Shown here piece by piece: positions 25,675 to 35,270 of a stretch of 64,000 nt of DNA (its first letter is position 1; each line of letters starts with the position of its first letter). The notes under the pieces were generated by a model. The model did not search any database and had not been told where the DNA came from. It was given only the letters and a program-made list of their open reading frames with translations. The translations under genes and the position numbers were made by a program. Source of the stretch: CAYQXJ01 sp964421565 (GTDB taxonomy: Bacteria > Planctomycetota > Brocadiia > SM23-32); assembly GCA_964421565.1 (NCBI GenBank), contig CAYQXJ010000002.1, positions 124,001 through 188,000 on the forward strand. Reading direction: 5' to 3'.

Positions 25675-26814
25675 TCATGTGGGGTCGGGATGATACGAAG
25701 CGCTGCCCGTGCACTCCAGGTTGGCCTGCGCGCGGGCATCGAGTTGCTGCGGTCTGCGCGGCAGGTCACTTAGCACTTCGTGTCCATCATTGGTGATCAG
25801 GACCACCTCCTCGATCCTGACTCCGTGCTTGCCGGGCACGTACACGCCCGGCTCCACGGTCACCACCATACCCGGCAGCAACACGGTGTCACTGCCCGGC
25901 CCCAGTCGTGGCTCCTCGTGAACGGCGAGGCCGACACCATGGCCCATACTATGGCCGAGGAACCGGCCACGCCCGCTTCGGGCGATCACCGCCCGCCCGG
26001 CTGCGTCGGCGTCGCCACATCGCTCTCCGGGCTTCAGGGCCTTCAGAACCGCCTCCTGGGCCTCCAGAACGGTGTCCACCAACGGCTCTATGCTCGCCGG
26101 GATTGTACCGACGCCTTGCACGCGAGTCAAGTCGGAGCAGTAGCCGTTCAGGCGTGCGCCCCAATCAAGGAGCACGCCTTGCCCTTCGGCGAGCTTGCAG
26201 TCTCCCGTCACCGCGTGAGGCATGCTGGCATTGGCTCCGCAGGCGCAGATGATGTCGAAGGAGGCGTCCTCTGCCCCCAGAGATCGCATCTCGTACTGAA
26301 GTCTCGCCGCTACCCACTTCTCCGTGACACCCGGTCTGACCTCTCCGAGCAGAGCGAGGAAGGCGTCCTGAGCGACCCGTACAGCCTGACGGATGGCACT
26401 GACCTCCTCTGCGTCTTTGCGGATGCGCAGCCCTTCTGCCAGGCCCGACTTCAACGCGTGCAAGTGCAACCGCGGAGCGCTCTGCCGAAGGCTCAGGTAG
26501 CCTGCGTGCGGCAGGTTTGCGGCCGTGAAACCGAGCCTTGCGATCCCCAGCTTCCTACAGAGACCCGCGACAGCCTGGGCCATGGTGGTGTGACGCGATA
26601 CGACCTCGTCGACGCTTGCTTCCCGTTCGGCCTGCTCGCTGTAGCGGGAATCGGTGACCAGCACGGCACGCTCGGCCGATACCAGCAGCGTGCTGTCCTC
26701 CCCGCTGAAGCCGCAGAGGTAGCGCACGTTGGCACGCTCGTACAGCCAGCATCCGTCGAGCCCCGCCCGTTCCATGCGGGCACGGAGCGCGGCCTGGCGC
26801 CCTTTGTAATCCAT
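25675..26814 (-). CDS. pepQ: Xaa-Pro aminopeptidase/dipeptidase (M24 family)
   Basis: Cleaves X-Pro bonds. It has an N-terminal creatinase-like domain and a C-terminal pita-bread domain with all metal ligands visible: LLDWGARLNGY and CSDLTR (Asp, Asp), GHGVGLAVHEEP (His), VTVEPGVYVPG (Glu) and RIEEVV (Glu). Length is 379. ATG 26814 is preferred over 26841 because GAGGG sits five bases upstream and the promoter's predicted start leaves almost no leader for 26841. First gene of the operon with accB and accC, an arrangement seen in many bacteria, though usually with efp between. PepP versus PepQ activity cannot be told. Confidence 0.9.
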   Translation of the reverse strand: MDYKGRQAALRARMERAGLDGCWLYERANVRYLCGFSGEDSTLLVSAERAVLVTDSRYSEQAEREASVDEVVSRHTTMAQAVAGLCRKLGIARLGFTAANLPHAGYLSLRQSAPRLHLHALKSGLAEGLRIRKDAEEVSAIRQAVRVAQDAFLALLGEVRPGVTEKWVAARLQYEMRSLGAEDASFDIICACGANASMPHAVTGDCKLAEGQGVLLDWGARLNGYCSDLTRVQGVGTIPASIEPLVDTVLEAQEAVLKALKPGERCGDADAAGRAVIARSGRGRFLGHSMGHGVGLAVHEEPRLGPGSDTVLLPGMVVTVEPGVYVPGKHGVRIEEVVLITNDGHEVLSDLPRRPQQLDARAQANLECTGSASYHPDPT

Positions 26815-26854
26815 GGCATCCCTCGGCGGCTCACTCGTCATCCGTTAGCTGCGG

Positions 26855-26884
26855 ATTATAGAGCGCCGAGCCCGCGGATAGCAA
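26855..26884 (-). promoter_or_regulatory. Sigma-70 promoter for pepQ-accB-accC
   Basis: Minus strand TTGCTA (26879-26884), 18-base spacer, perfect TATAAT (26855-26860). The start near 26848 gives a leader of about 34 bases to ATG 26814. Confidence 0.65.
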
Positions 26885-26972
26885 ACTGGCTGCAGGATGG
26901 ACGGCGGGCCCTTCCGCACCCTATCATGGAAAGAACACAGGAACCCTCAGTATTGGAGGTTCAGCAGGAACA

Positions 26973-28307
26973 ATGCTTGAGCCTTGTGACCGCCACTTCC
27001 GGGGAGCAGTTGACGTGCTGCGCCGATTGCGCAATGCCGGGCACACTGCGTTTCTGACCGGTGGATGCGTGCGCGATATGCTGCTGGGAATGACCCCGAG
27101 GGACTACGATATCGCCACCGACGCGCCACCTGTTGCGATCGAAGCCTTGTTCGACAAGACGCACACAGTCGGCAAGCAGTTTGGGGTCTGTCAGGTGTGG
27201 AGCACCGGCTACATGTACGAGGTGGCGACCTTCAGGCGCGAATCCAGCTACTCCGACGGCAGACACCCGGACGAAGTCCGCTTCTGCGGTCCACAGCAGG
27301 ATGCGCGACGCCGGGACTTCACGGTCAACGCCATGTTCCTGGACCCCGAATCGAAGCGGGTGCTTGACTACGTTGGCGGGCGAGACGACCTGGAGAAGAA
27401 GATCCTGCGGGCCGTGGGCGAACCTGAAGACCGATTTCGCGAGGACCACCTGCGGCTTATCCGGGCGGTGCGGTTCTCTGCGCGCCTCGGTTTTGAGATT
27501 GAGCAGCGGACCTGGGACGCTATGCGAAGACTGGGGCACCTGGTGACGGCTGTTAGCCCGGAACGGCTCCAGCAAGAGCTGCGCATCATTACGACCGACC
27601 GAGACCCCTCCGCCGCCCTGCGACTAATGGATCACCTGGCCATGCTGACCATCGTCTTCCCGGAGTTGGCAGATACGCGCGGCTGCGAGCAGCCCCGCAA
27701 CTATCACCCGGAGGGCGACGTATTCGTGCATACGATGCTATCGGTGGAGAAGCTCGGCCCCTTCCCTGAGTTCGAGACGGCGATGGCGGCTCTTCTGCAT
27801 GACGTGGGCAAGCCACCTGCCAGCCGCGCAGGCGAGGACCCACTGAACTTCCGCGACCACAGCCGGATCGGCTCTCGTATGGCAGCCCGGGTGTGCCGAC
27901 GCTTGCGGCTCCCCAACCGCGAGACGCAGCGCATACGCTGGCTCGTCGAAAGGCACCTCTACTTCAAAGATGCCCGCAACATGCGCGACAGCACACTGAA
28001 GAAGCTGTTCGCGGAGCCCGGCTTCCTGCAATTGGCCGAACTGCACCGCGTTGACGCGTTGGCCAGTTGGGGTAACCTGGAGGATTACCAGTACGTGATG
28101 ATGCGTCGGGCCACGATGCCTCCCGAGGAGGCTGAGCCCCCTCGTCTGGTCACGGGCGAAGACCTGATCGAGATGGGCTACGCGCCGGGGCCCATGTTTG
28201 GCGAAGTGCTGGATAGGGTCCGCGATGCGCAGCTCGACGGCGAGGTGCAGAGGCGACAGGCAGCGCTGGAAATGGCCCGTGAGCAGGCGGAAGCCATGGC
28301 GGACTAA
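26973..28307 (+). CDS. cca: CCA tRNA nucleotidyltransferase with HD domain
   Basis: Adds or repairs the 3' CCA of tRNA. The polymerase-beta-like head shows FLTGGCVRDMLLGMTPRDYD (residues 28-47), with the catalytic aspartates, RRRDFTVNAMF and EDHLRLIRAVRFSARLGF. A mid-protein HD domain (MAALLHDVGKP) gives phosphohydrolase potential. Length is 444. AGGA precedes ATG 26973. Poly(A) polymerase (pcnB) cannot be ruled out by sequence alone. Its stop overlaps the convergent lgt stop. Confidence 0.9.
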   Translation: MLEPCDRHFRGAVDVLRRLRNAGHTAFLTGGCVRDMLLGMTPRDYDIATDAPPVAIEALFDKTHTVGKQFGVCQVWSTGYMYEVATFRRESSYSDGRHPDEVRFCGPQQDARRRDFTVNAMFLDPESKRVLDYVGGRDDLEKKILRAVGEPEDRFREDHLRLIRAVRFSARLGFEIEQRTWDAMRRLGHLVTAVSPERLQQELRIITTDRDPSAALRLMDHLAMLTIVFPELADTRGCEQPRNYHPEGDVFVHTMLSVEKLGPFPEFETAMAALLHDVGKPPASRAGEDPLNFRDHSRIGSRMAARVCRRLRLPNRETQRIRWLVERHLYFKDARNMRDSTLKKLFAEPGFLQLAELHRVDALASWGNLEDYQYVMMRRATMPPEEAEPPRLVTGEDLIEMGYAPGPMFGEVLDRVRDAQLDGEVQRRQAALEMAREQAEAMAD

Positions 28308-29170
28308 CCTGTTAAGAATCGGGGCTCGGCTGGCTTCGTCAGGGAGCGCAGCAGCATGGCAGCGCCGAACACCACGGCGGCCGCGGCGATCAAGTTGAAC
28401 AGGCTCAATGGTCCCAGTCCTGGCAGGGGGGCCGTGTCGGCGCGGAAGAACTCATTTGTGAAGCGCGCCGCGCCGTACAGAATGGCATAGGTCCACGCTA
28501 CGTCGCCGGCTCGGCGCCGCCGGGGCAGCAGCCAGCTCGTGAATGCGAAGATGACCAGTAGATACACAATAGCATAGAGCTGGGTAGGATGTACGGGCAG
28601 CGAATGCGTGTGCGCTTCGCTTATGAGCCCTCGCTCGAGGTGGTCCAGGTATGGGAGGCTGCCCACAATCATGCCCTCCTCACCCAGCACGCGGGGAAAC
28701 CTGAGCCCCACCCATGCATCTGTTATCTTGCCGTAACAGCATCCGTTCAGGAAGCATCCCAGCCGGCCGAACGCGTGGCCCAACGGTATCAAGCTGGCGG
28801 CTACGTCGAGGGTGGCGCGCGGGGGCAACTTCTTCCACCAGGTTGTGAGAATGCTGGCGACTGTTCCGCCAATCAGGCCGCCGAAAAAAGAGAGTCCCGT
28901 CAGCGGCACCGGGAAGAGCGCCCTGAGGCCTTGCCCAGCATACGTCTCCCAGTGGTGGATGATGTAAAAGAGTCGCGCCCCGAGGATGCCGCCCAGCAAG
29001 GCGAACACGGCGAGGTCAAACATGGAAGCCGGCTCCAGACCCATGCGCCGGGCCCGTTTCTGAACCAGCCACAAACACGTCAGGAATCCGATCAGTATGC
29101 TCGTGCCGTACGCGGGTAGAGCAAAACTACCGCCCCAGGGCAACGGAATGTGCAGAAGGTAGGGATGCAT
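28304..29170 (-). CDS. lgt: Prolipoprotein diacylglyceryl transferase
   Basis: Inner-membrane enzyme that attaches diacylglycerol to the lipobox cysteine of prolipoproteins. Seven hydrophobic helices; the Lgt signature HAFGRLGCFLNGCCYG is near residue 140, with an essential Arg/Gly context, and VHPTQLYAIVY further on. Length is 288. It shares a strand with panC (100 bases upstream) and has GGAG before the ATG. Clients in this window include the lipoproteins at 31672 and 56797. Convergent with cca, with a four-base overlap. Confidence 0.94.
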   Translation of the reverse strand: MHPYLLHIPLPWGGSFALPAYGTSILIGFLTCLWLVQKRARRMGLEPASMFDLAVFALLGGILGARLFYIIHHWETYAGQGLRALFPVPLTGLSFFGGLIGGTVASILTTWWKKLPPRATLDVAASLIPLGHAFGRLGCFLNGCCYGKITDAWVGLRFPRVLGEEGMIVGSLPYLDHLERGLISEAHTHSLPVHPTQLYAIVYLLVIFAFTSWLLPRRRRAGDVAWTYAILYGAARFTNEFFRADTAPLPGLGPLSLFNLIAAAAVVFGAAMLLRSLTKPAEPRFLTG

Positions 29171-29269
29171 TGAGGTCTCCAGTTGGGGGTCCAGCCAGGA
29201 CCGCCCCGCAGGCGCGGGCAGCGCCTTCAGCGGCGCTCATTGCGCCAGCGGTGCGCTCGGCTGCACGGC

Positions 29270-30130
29270 TCACTCTGTGTCTTGCGCGAACGGCATGTTG
29301 TCAATCAGGCGTGTCTTGCCTATGCGCACGGCGAGAAGCGCGATGTCGCCTTCGTCCACGGTCTCAACCGGCGCCAGGCTCTCCTGGTCCACTATCTCCA
29401 CGTAATCAACGCCTGCCAGGGGCGCTTCTTTGATGATCTGACACATGACGGCGCGGAGGGCAATGGGGTCAGTCTGGCCCCGACGGTGGCGCTGCACTGC
29501 TTCTGTGAGGGCGCGGTAGAGAACGCGCGCTTGAACTCGTTCGTCGGCGTTCAGGTAGCTGTTGCGTGAACTGAGCGCCAGACCGTCATCCTCGCGTACG
29601 GTCGGCAGCACGCGGATACTGACCGACATGTTCAGGTCGCGCACCATGCGGCGGACCACAACCGTTTGTTGGAAGTCCTTACGTCCGAAATACGCCCGGT
29701 CGGCCGGCACTATGTGAAGCAGCTTGCAGACGACTGTCAGCACGCCGCGGAAGTGCATGGGACGCAAGCGACCCTCGAGCGTTTCCGTCAGTCCTTGCTG
29801 TGTCACGTACGTGCAGAAGCCGTTCGGATACATGCTCTGATCGGTCGGATGGAAGACCATGTCGACCCCCTGCCGCTCCGCCAACCGGCAATCCTGGTCG
29901 AGCTGTCGGGGGTACTCCTCGAGGTCTTCCTCCGGTGCGAACTGCGTTGGGTTCACGTACACGCTCATGACGCTGCGCTCGCACTCGGCTGCCGAGGCAC
30001 GCACCAGGCTCAGGTGTCCCTCGTGCAGGGCACCCATGGTTGGCACGAAGCCGACCGTCAGCCCGTCGTTCTGCCACCGTCGGACGATTTGCTGTGCTTC
30101 TGTAGGGTCGTCGGTTCGCAGCAGGGGCAT
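29270..30130 (-). CDS. panC: Pantoate-beta-alanine ligase
   Basis: Last step of pantothenate synthesis. VGFVPTMGALHEGHLSLVR is the ATP-binding HxGH motif (GALHEGH); NPTQFAPEEDLEEYPR, AYFGRKDFQQ and LALSSRNSYLN are further family blocks. Length is 286. ATG 30130 has GGGAG eight bases upstream; GTG 30139 is less likely. No panB or panD is adjacent; lgt follows on the same strand. Confidence 0.95.
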   Translation of the reverse strand: MPLLRTDDPTEAQQIVRRWQNDGLTVGFVPTMGALHEGHLSLVRASAAECERSVMSVYVNPTQFAPEEDLEEYPRQLDQDCRLAERQGVDMVFHPTDQSMYPNGFCTYVTQQGLTETLEGRLRPMHFRGVLTVVCKLLHIVPADRAYFGRKDFQQTVVVRRMVRDLNMSVSIRVLPTVREDDGLALSSRNSYLNADERVQARVLYRALTEAVQRHRRGQTDPIALRAVMCQIIKEAPLAGVDYVEIVDQESLAPVETVDEGDIALLAVRIGKTRLIDNMPFAQDTE

Positions 30131-30187
30131 CTGCAACACTCCCGGCAGTCTGAGCCAGTGGCCCGTCGTTCAGCCGCCTGATCTTGC

Positions 30188-30216
30188 ATTATAACCGGAC
30201 GGGGGGCATGGTGTAA
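30188..30216 (-). promoter_or_regulatory. Sigma-70 promoter for panC-lgt
   Basis: Minus strand TTACAC (30211-30216), 17-base spacer, perfect TATAAT (30188-30193), about 58 bases before panC. Confidence 0.6.
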
Positions 30217-30253
30217 GCTAAGGAGGTCCCGTAGCACCAGCGTCCAAGGCTGC

Positions 30254-31630
30254 GTGAGGGAGAGCATTGCCAGCGAATCGTCAATCAGCAAGGCTGACAC
30301 CTCGCACGGTTTCGACATGAGGCCGCGGTCCCTTGACCTGTGGGTGCGGTGTGCGCGAGTTGCGGCGTGGGGTGGGCTCGCCGCGCTGTTGATTGTGCTG
30401 CTGCGCCACTGGCATACGCCCGACCCGTTGCTTGGCGCGAACGTGCTTGCCGGTCTGGTCCTCGGCGCGAGCTGGGGGGCTATCCTATGCTGGCTGGGTT
30501 CCAGCCTCCGAGCGGCAACGTCTCGATGGCGAACTCCCCTCATAGTGGTGACGACAGCCCTGGTGGCTACGCTGCTCTGCTGGCTGGCCGGCGCCTTCCC
30601 GCTTGAGCCGGGCGTTGTACACGTCGCCGAAGCGCGGGCTTCGGCTGGCCCGGGCGCGGCGGATCTGCTGGCCGAACCCGGAGATCAGGCGATCGTGCAG
30701 TCTGATTCCGCTCTCTGGCTGACACCTGCGCTGCGTTGGATGGCCATGGCCGGGTGCGTTGCTGCGTATCTCGCCTCCGTAGGTGTGCGCGAATCCGACA
30801 GAGTCGGGCGCAAGTTCCGGGTTTACGCTACAGGGGTTGCCGCTGTGGTCGCGGCACGTTGCGTGGCTTCCCTGTTCGCGGTGCACAGTCTCTGGCCGGG
30901 GCTCGCCCGTTGGTCGTGGCTGGGGATGCTGGGGTGGTTAGTCGTGCTCGACGCTGTTTTCACCACGGCAGCGGCCAGGCGGCTGCGCGCGTGGCAGTGG
31001 CGTATCGGCGTCGTTGCTGCAATAGGGCTGGTTCTCGCAGTCTCTGTTTCCTGGCGCCCAATTGCGGCCGAGGCGTGGTTCACGGCCGGTTGGTTGCGCA
31101 GTTCGCTCGGGTCCAGCACGGAGGAGTTCTGGCGCTATGCGGTTGAGCGAGCCTACCGTCTCAACCCGAGCCGAGAACGCAACGCATGCTGGCATGCCTT
31201 CGCGACGACCGACCGGGTTGCTTCGCTTATGCATCGCGGAGAATACAGGCGCGCTCTCTCGCTTAACCGGCGGGCGATCCGTATCTTTCCCGATGACCCC
31301 AGGTACTACAAAACGGCCTCCGTGATCTATGCCGAAGTCGAGGATCGTGCCAAGGCGTTGCAGATGGCGCGAGAGGCGCTCAAGGCGGCCGAACAACTCT
31401 CCGACGCGGATTACATGCAGTGGATGGCGGTTGGCCGGCCGGTGTGTGAGTACAGGATTGACCTGGTAGATGCCTTGGCGGCCGAAGGCGGCGATGGATC
31501 GCTCAGAGAGATCGGACGGATTACCCAGAGCGAGGACGCTGCGGTGGCTGCACATGCGGGCCAACTTCTGCGAGCCTTGGAGCGCGACCGAACCGATGCG
31601 GCCTTGCCTGACGACAAGCCCGCGCGGTAA
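30254..31630 (+). CDS. Polytopic membrane protein with helical-repeat C-terminus
   Basis: No family is recognised. Of 458 residues, the first 270 hold about six to seven hydrophobic helices (VAAWGGLAALLIVLLRHW; LIVVTTALVATLLCWLAGAF; WLGMLGWLVVLDAVF; GVVAAIGLVLAVSVSW). The last 170 are soluble and helical with TPR-like character (GEYRRALSLNRRAIRIFPDD; DRAKALQMAREALKAAEQ). The plan resembles the membrane-plus-TPR proteins near O-antigen ligases, without the ligase motif. Start is uncertain: GTG 30254, TTG 30269 or ATG 30317. It is divergent from panC. Confidence 0.7.
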   Translation: MRESIASESSISKADTSHGFDMRPRSLDLWVRCARVAAWGGLAALLIVLLRHWHTPDPLLGANVLAGLVLGASWGAILCWLGSSLRAATSRWRTPLIVVTTALVATLLCWLAGAFPLEPGVVHVAEARASAGPGAADLLAEPGDQAIVQSDSALWLTPALRWMAMAGCVAAYLASVGVRESDRVGRKFRVYATGVAAVVAARCVASLFAVHSLWPGLARWSWLGMLGWLVVLDAVFTTAAARRLRAWQWRIGVVAAIGLVLAVSVSWRPIAAEAWFTAGWLRSSLGSSTEEFWRYAVERAYRLNPSRERNACWHAFATTDRVASLMHRGEYRRALSLNRRAIRIFPDDPRYYKTASVIYAEVEDRAKALQMAREALKAAEQLSDADYMQWMAVGRPVCEYRIDLVDALAAEGGDGSLREIGRITQSEDAAVAAHAGQLLRALERDRTDAALPDDKPAR

Positions 31631-31671
31631 GCTGAGTGGATGCAAGCCAACACCAAACGGGAGGTCTGTCG

Positions 31672-32361
31672 ATGAGCAAAGTGCAGAGCACATGCCTGAC
31701 GATCATGCAGGCCGTGTTGCTAGTAGCCCTGCTCTCTGCGGTGGCATGCGACGCTCCGCCATCGCCACAAGAGCTCAACACGCAGCTGTTTGTTGCCGCG
31801 CGCAGCGGCGACGCGGAGGGAGTTGCAGATTTGATCGCGCGGGGCGCAGACCCCAACGCCCCGGGTCCCAACGGTTTGCAGCCACTTTTTATGGCCGTCA
31901 TCCACGGCCATCACGACGCCGTTATGGCTCTGCTGGAGGGTGGCGCCAACCCCAACGTCGAGCATGCGCACGCCGGCGGAACTCCCCTGCACGCCGGGTT
32001 GAGTAACCCACAGATTGTGAGCACATTGGTCGAGCACGGCGCACGCGTGAACGCGCCGACTGCTCTGGGGGATACCCCCCTTCACGTTGTCGGGCAGCTT
32101 GGGGCGAGCGGTATTGGGTCGGCACGCGTTCTGATCGAGAATGGAGCCGATGTCAATGCCAAGAACAATGGAGGGAGAACGCCCCTCGACGCTGCGCTTC
32201 AGCCACAGGGGAGCGACCCCTCGCCAGAGCTGGCCGAGTTCCTCGTCGAACATGGCGCCGAAGCGGGCAAAGGCGCGGACGGCCAAGAGGCCCAGGGGCA
32301 GCAGACAGGCGGCCCCCCCGGCGGAGCTGCACGCCCGGAGGCGTCCGCTCCGCGTGAGTAG
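31672..32361 (+). CDS. Ankyrin-repeat lipoprotein
   Basis: A 229-residue lipoprotein. A signal peptide ends in LLSAVAC, a plausible lipobox with Cys at about residue 26. About five ankyrin repeats follow (LFVAARSGDAEGVADLIARG; AVIHGHHDAVMALLEGGANP; GDTPLHVVGQLG; NNGGRTPLDAAL), then a Gly/Gln/Pro/Ala-rich tail. It probably mediates protein contacts at the periplasmic face. ATG 31672 has GGGAGG upstream. The gene begins 41 bases after the membrane protein stop. Confidence 0.8.
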   Translation: MSKVQSTCLTIMQAVLLVALLSAVACDAPPSPQELNTQLFVAARSGDAEGVADLIARGADPNAPGPNGLQPLFMAVIHGHHDAVMALLEGGANPNVEHAHAGGTPLHAGLSNPQIVSTLVEHGARVNAPTALGDTPLHVVGQLGASGIGSARVLIENGADVNAKNNGGRTPLDAALQPQGSDPSPELAEFLVEHGAEAGKGADGQEAQGQQTGGPPGGAARPEASAPRE

Positions 32362-32434
32362 AAGGTTGTGCTGGCCCCCCGGGGGATGCCCGACACTGTG
32401 AAGCTGGCCGGCGCCTCGCAGCCCCGGCAGCGTC

Positions 32435-32443
32435 TGCTATACT
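32435..32443 (+). promoter_or_regulatory. Extended -10 promoter element before uvrA
   Basis: TGCTATACT (TG at 32435-32436, TATACT at 32438-32443) lies about 50 bases before uvrA. No good -35 is visible, but extended -10 elements need little. No LexA-type box was seen. Confidence 0.35.
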
Positions 32444-32492
32444 GGAAGGTTCGGAGCGAGCACAGAATCCCTTCCGGTGGCCACAGAGCAAT

Positions 32493-35270
32493 ATGAGTGT
32501 CGGCGGAGCAATCCGTGCCCGCGGCGTGCGGGTGCACAACCTGAAGAACATCGATGTCGACATACCCAAGGGGAAGCTTGTCGTCATCACCGGCGTAAGC
32601 GGCAGTGGCAAGTCAAGCCTGGCGCTCGACACGCTCTACGCAGAGGGGCAGCGTCGCTACGTCGAGTCCTTCAGTGCCTACGCGCGGCAATTCCTGGAAC
32701 GCATGGACAAACCGGATGTCGATCGCGTGGATGGGATTCCGCCCGCCATTGCTATTGAGCAGACAAATCCCGTCAAGAACCGTCGGTCGACGGTCGGCAC
32801 TGCTACAGAGCTGAACGATTACCTGAGATTGCTGTGGGCGCGAGTGGGGCAGGTGTTCTGTCCCGAATGCGGCCGCCGTATCGAGGTGCATACGACCGAG
32901 CGAGTGGCCGAGCAAGTGCTCGACCTCAACGACGGCGTTCGATTCATGGTGACGTTTCCGGTCGCGTTCACGCCAAAACTCGAGCTGACAGAGCAGCTTG
33001 AGCGCATCCGTGAGATGGGCTTCGTGCGTCTGCTGGCAGGCGGCGTGCAGGTGGATATCACTGAGCCGCGCTCTGCCGAGCTTTCACCGGGCGTCGAAGC
33101 CGAAGTGGTGGTTGACCGGCTCATCGTGCGCCCTGAGGTCAGAGCGCGGTTGTTCGAGGCGATAGAGACCTGCTACCGCATCGGAGATGGGCGCTGCAAC
33201 ATCCACGTAGTGGACGGGCCGACTCTTCGGTTCAGCAACCGACTGCACTGCACGACGTGTGATCGGGAGATGCCGACTCCGACACCGCAACTCTTCTCCT
33301 TCAACAGCCCTCTTGGCGCCTGCACGAAATGCTCCGGCTATGGCGCCATCATCACCCTGAGCCGCAGCGCCATTGTGCCGGACCCGCGCAAAACCCTCCG
33401 CCAGGGAGCCGTTGCTCCGTGGACCACCGACTCCACCGAGGAGTGCTTCGAGCAACTGCTGGAGGGTGCCCCCAAAGCTGGCATACCCCTGGATGTGGCA
33501 TGGGAGGAGCTGAGCGATGAGCAGCGCGACGCTGTGTTCAACGGCACGGAGCACTTCTACGGAGTGCTGGACTTCTTCGATTGGTTGGAGACGAAGAAGT
33601 ACAAGCTCCACGTGCGAGTTTTGCTCAGCCGCTACAGGACCTATACAACCTGTCCGGACTGTCAGGGCACCCGGCTCCAGCCCGAAGCGCTGGCCGTGAA
33701 GGTTTGCGGACACAGCATCGCGGACGTTAGCAGTATGGCGATCGGGCGCGCGGCCGAGTTCTTCCGGGACGAGTTGACCCTCAATGAGTACGAGCTCAGG
33801 ATAGCAGGTGTGCTGTTGCGTGAGATTCGCGGGCGCCTGGACTGCCTGGAGCGCATCGGCCTGGAGTACATGACACTGGACCGCCATGCGCGCACCCTTA
33901 GTGGCGGCGAGATGCAGCGGGTGAACCTGGCCACGAGCCTTGGTTCGGCCCTGGTGAACACGCTCTACGTGCTCGACGAGCCGAGCGTGGGCCTGCACGC
34001 ACGGGACAATGACCGCCTCATAGGCATATTGGGCAACCTGCGGGACCTTGGGAACACTGTCATTGTTGTTGAGCATGACCGCCAGCTTATCGAGGCGGCC
34101 GACTACGTAGTGGATCTCGGTCCTGAAGCGGGCGAGCGCGGAGGCCACCTGGTCTACGTCGGCCTCCCCCAGGGGCTTCAGCAGTGCGAGCGGTCCGTTA
34201 CAGGAGCCTACCTGCGGGGAGAGCTGCGCATACCCGTGCCTGAGGAACGCCGGCGGGCGGGGCGCGACCGGATTGTGCTGAAGGGGGCCCGGGAGCACAA
34301 CCTGAAGGGAATCGACGTGGAAATCCCGCTCGACACTCTGGTCTGTGTCACCGGCGTAAGCGGCAGTGGCAAGAGCACGCTGGTGCAGGACACTCTGTGT
34401 GGGGCCATCAAGAGACGCAAGCCGGGCGGCTACGCCGATCCCATAGGCGAGCATGACGAACTGACCGGCGACGATCTGGTTGACGACGTGATCATGGTGG
34501 ATCAGAGCCCCGTCGGCCGCACCCCGCGCTCGAACCCCGCCACTTACATCAAGGCCTTCGGTTACATCCGTAAGCTCTTTGCTGACTCGCGCGACGCGCG
34601 CGTGCGCAACCTGCAGCCGGGTGACTTCTCGTTCAACACGCCAGGAGGGCGTTGCGAGACCTGCCAAGGAGCGGGCAGCGTCAAGGTCGACATGCAGTTC
34701 CTGGCTGACATTTACGTGCGCTGCGATCGTTGCGACGGCCGCCGATTCCATAAGGACATCCTTTCCGTGAAGTACCGCGGGCGCAGCATCCATGATGTGC
34801 TGGAGATGACGGCGGATGAAGCGATGCGGCTCTTCGCGGACCACAAGCAGATTACCCGGCGGCTCCAGTATCTGGTCCGCACCGGCCTTGGCTACATAAA
34901 GCTCGGCCAGCCGGCTACGACGCTCAGCGGCGGCGAGGCGCAACGGCTCAAGCTGGCAGCGCACATGTCAACCGGCAGCAAGGATCGCCTGCTGTTCATC
35001 TTCGACGAACCTACGGTGGGACTGCATTTTGACGATATCAGGAAGCTGCTCTCCTGCTTTCAGTCCCTGGTGGACCATGGTCACACGGTGCTGGTGGTGG
35101 AGCATAACCTTGACGTGATCAAGTTTGCCGACTACATTATCGACCTCGGTCCCGAACAGGGGGATGAGGGCGGCTACGTGGTCGCATACGGGACGCCGGA
35201 ACAGATCGCTCGCTGTGAGCGGAGCCATACTGGCGCCTATCTTCGGAACGTGCTCGGGATGTCAGGTTAG
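32493..35270 (+). CDS. uvrA: Excinuclease ABC subunit A
   Basis: DNA-damage sensor of nucleotide excision repair. Two ABC ATPase halves: Walker A VITGVSGSGKSSLALDTL (about 31-48) and VTGVSGSGKSTLVQDTL (about 610), signature motifs LSGGEMQRVNLA and LSGGEAQRLKLA. Zinc modules appear as CPECGRRIEVHT, the C-T-TC pair near 250-285, and CETCQGAGSVKVDMQFL with a later CDRCDG. Length of 925 is normal. The segment IEQTNPVKNRRSTVG differs from the usual IEQKSVSRNPRSTVG, so a UvrA paralogue is possible if another copy exists. The acyltransferase gene starts on the next base. Confidence 0.95.
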   Translation: MSVGGAIRARGVRVHNLKNIDVDIPKGKLVVITGVSGSGKSSLALDTLYAEGQRRYVESFSAYARQFLERMDKPDVDRVDGIPPAIAIEQTNPVKNRRSTVGTATELNDYLRLLWARVGQVFCPECGRRIEVHTTERVAEQVLDLNDGVRFMVTFPVAFTPKLELTEQLERIREMGFVRLLAGGVQVDITEPRSAELSPGVEAEVVVDRLIVRPEVRARLFEAIETCYRIGDGRCNIHVVDGPTLRFSNRLHCTTCDREMPTPTPQLFSFNSPLGACTKCSGYGAIITLSRSAIVPDPRKTLRQGAVAPWTTDSTEECFEQLLEGAPKAGIPLDVAWEELSDEQRDAVFNGTEHFYGVLDFFDWLETKKYKLHVRVLLSRYRTYTTCPDCQGTRLQPEALAVKVCGHSIADVSSMAIGRAAEFFRDELTLNEYELRIAGVLLREIRGRLDCLERIGLEYMTLDRHARTLSGGEMQRVNLATSLGSALVNTLYVLDEPSVGLHARDNDRLIGILGNLRDLGNTVIVVEHDRQLIEAADYVVDLGPEAGERGGHLVYVGLPQGLQQCERSVTGAYLRGELRIPVPEERRRAGRDRIVLKGAREHNLKGIDVEIPLDTLVCVTGVSGSGKSTLVQDTLCGAIKRRKPGGYADPIGEHDELTGDDLVDDVIMVDQSPVGRTPRSNPATYIKAFGYIRKLFADSRDARVRNLQPGDFSFNTPGGRCETCQGAGSVKVDMQFLADIYVRCDRCDGRRFHKDILSVKYRGRSIHDVLEMTADEAMRLFADHKQITRRLQYLVRTGLGYIKLGQPATTLSGGEAQRLKLAAHMSTGSKDRLLFIFDEPTVGLHFDDIRKLLSCFQSLVDHGHTVLVVEHNLDVIKFADYIIDLGPEQGDEGGYVVAYGTPEQIARCERSHTGAYLRNVLGMSG

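Noticed and set aside
33084..34964. A 626-codon open frame antisense to uvrA
   Set aside because: Long antisense frames are expected opposite GC-rich genes; the plus strand encodes UvrA with full motifs.
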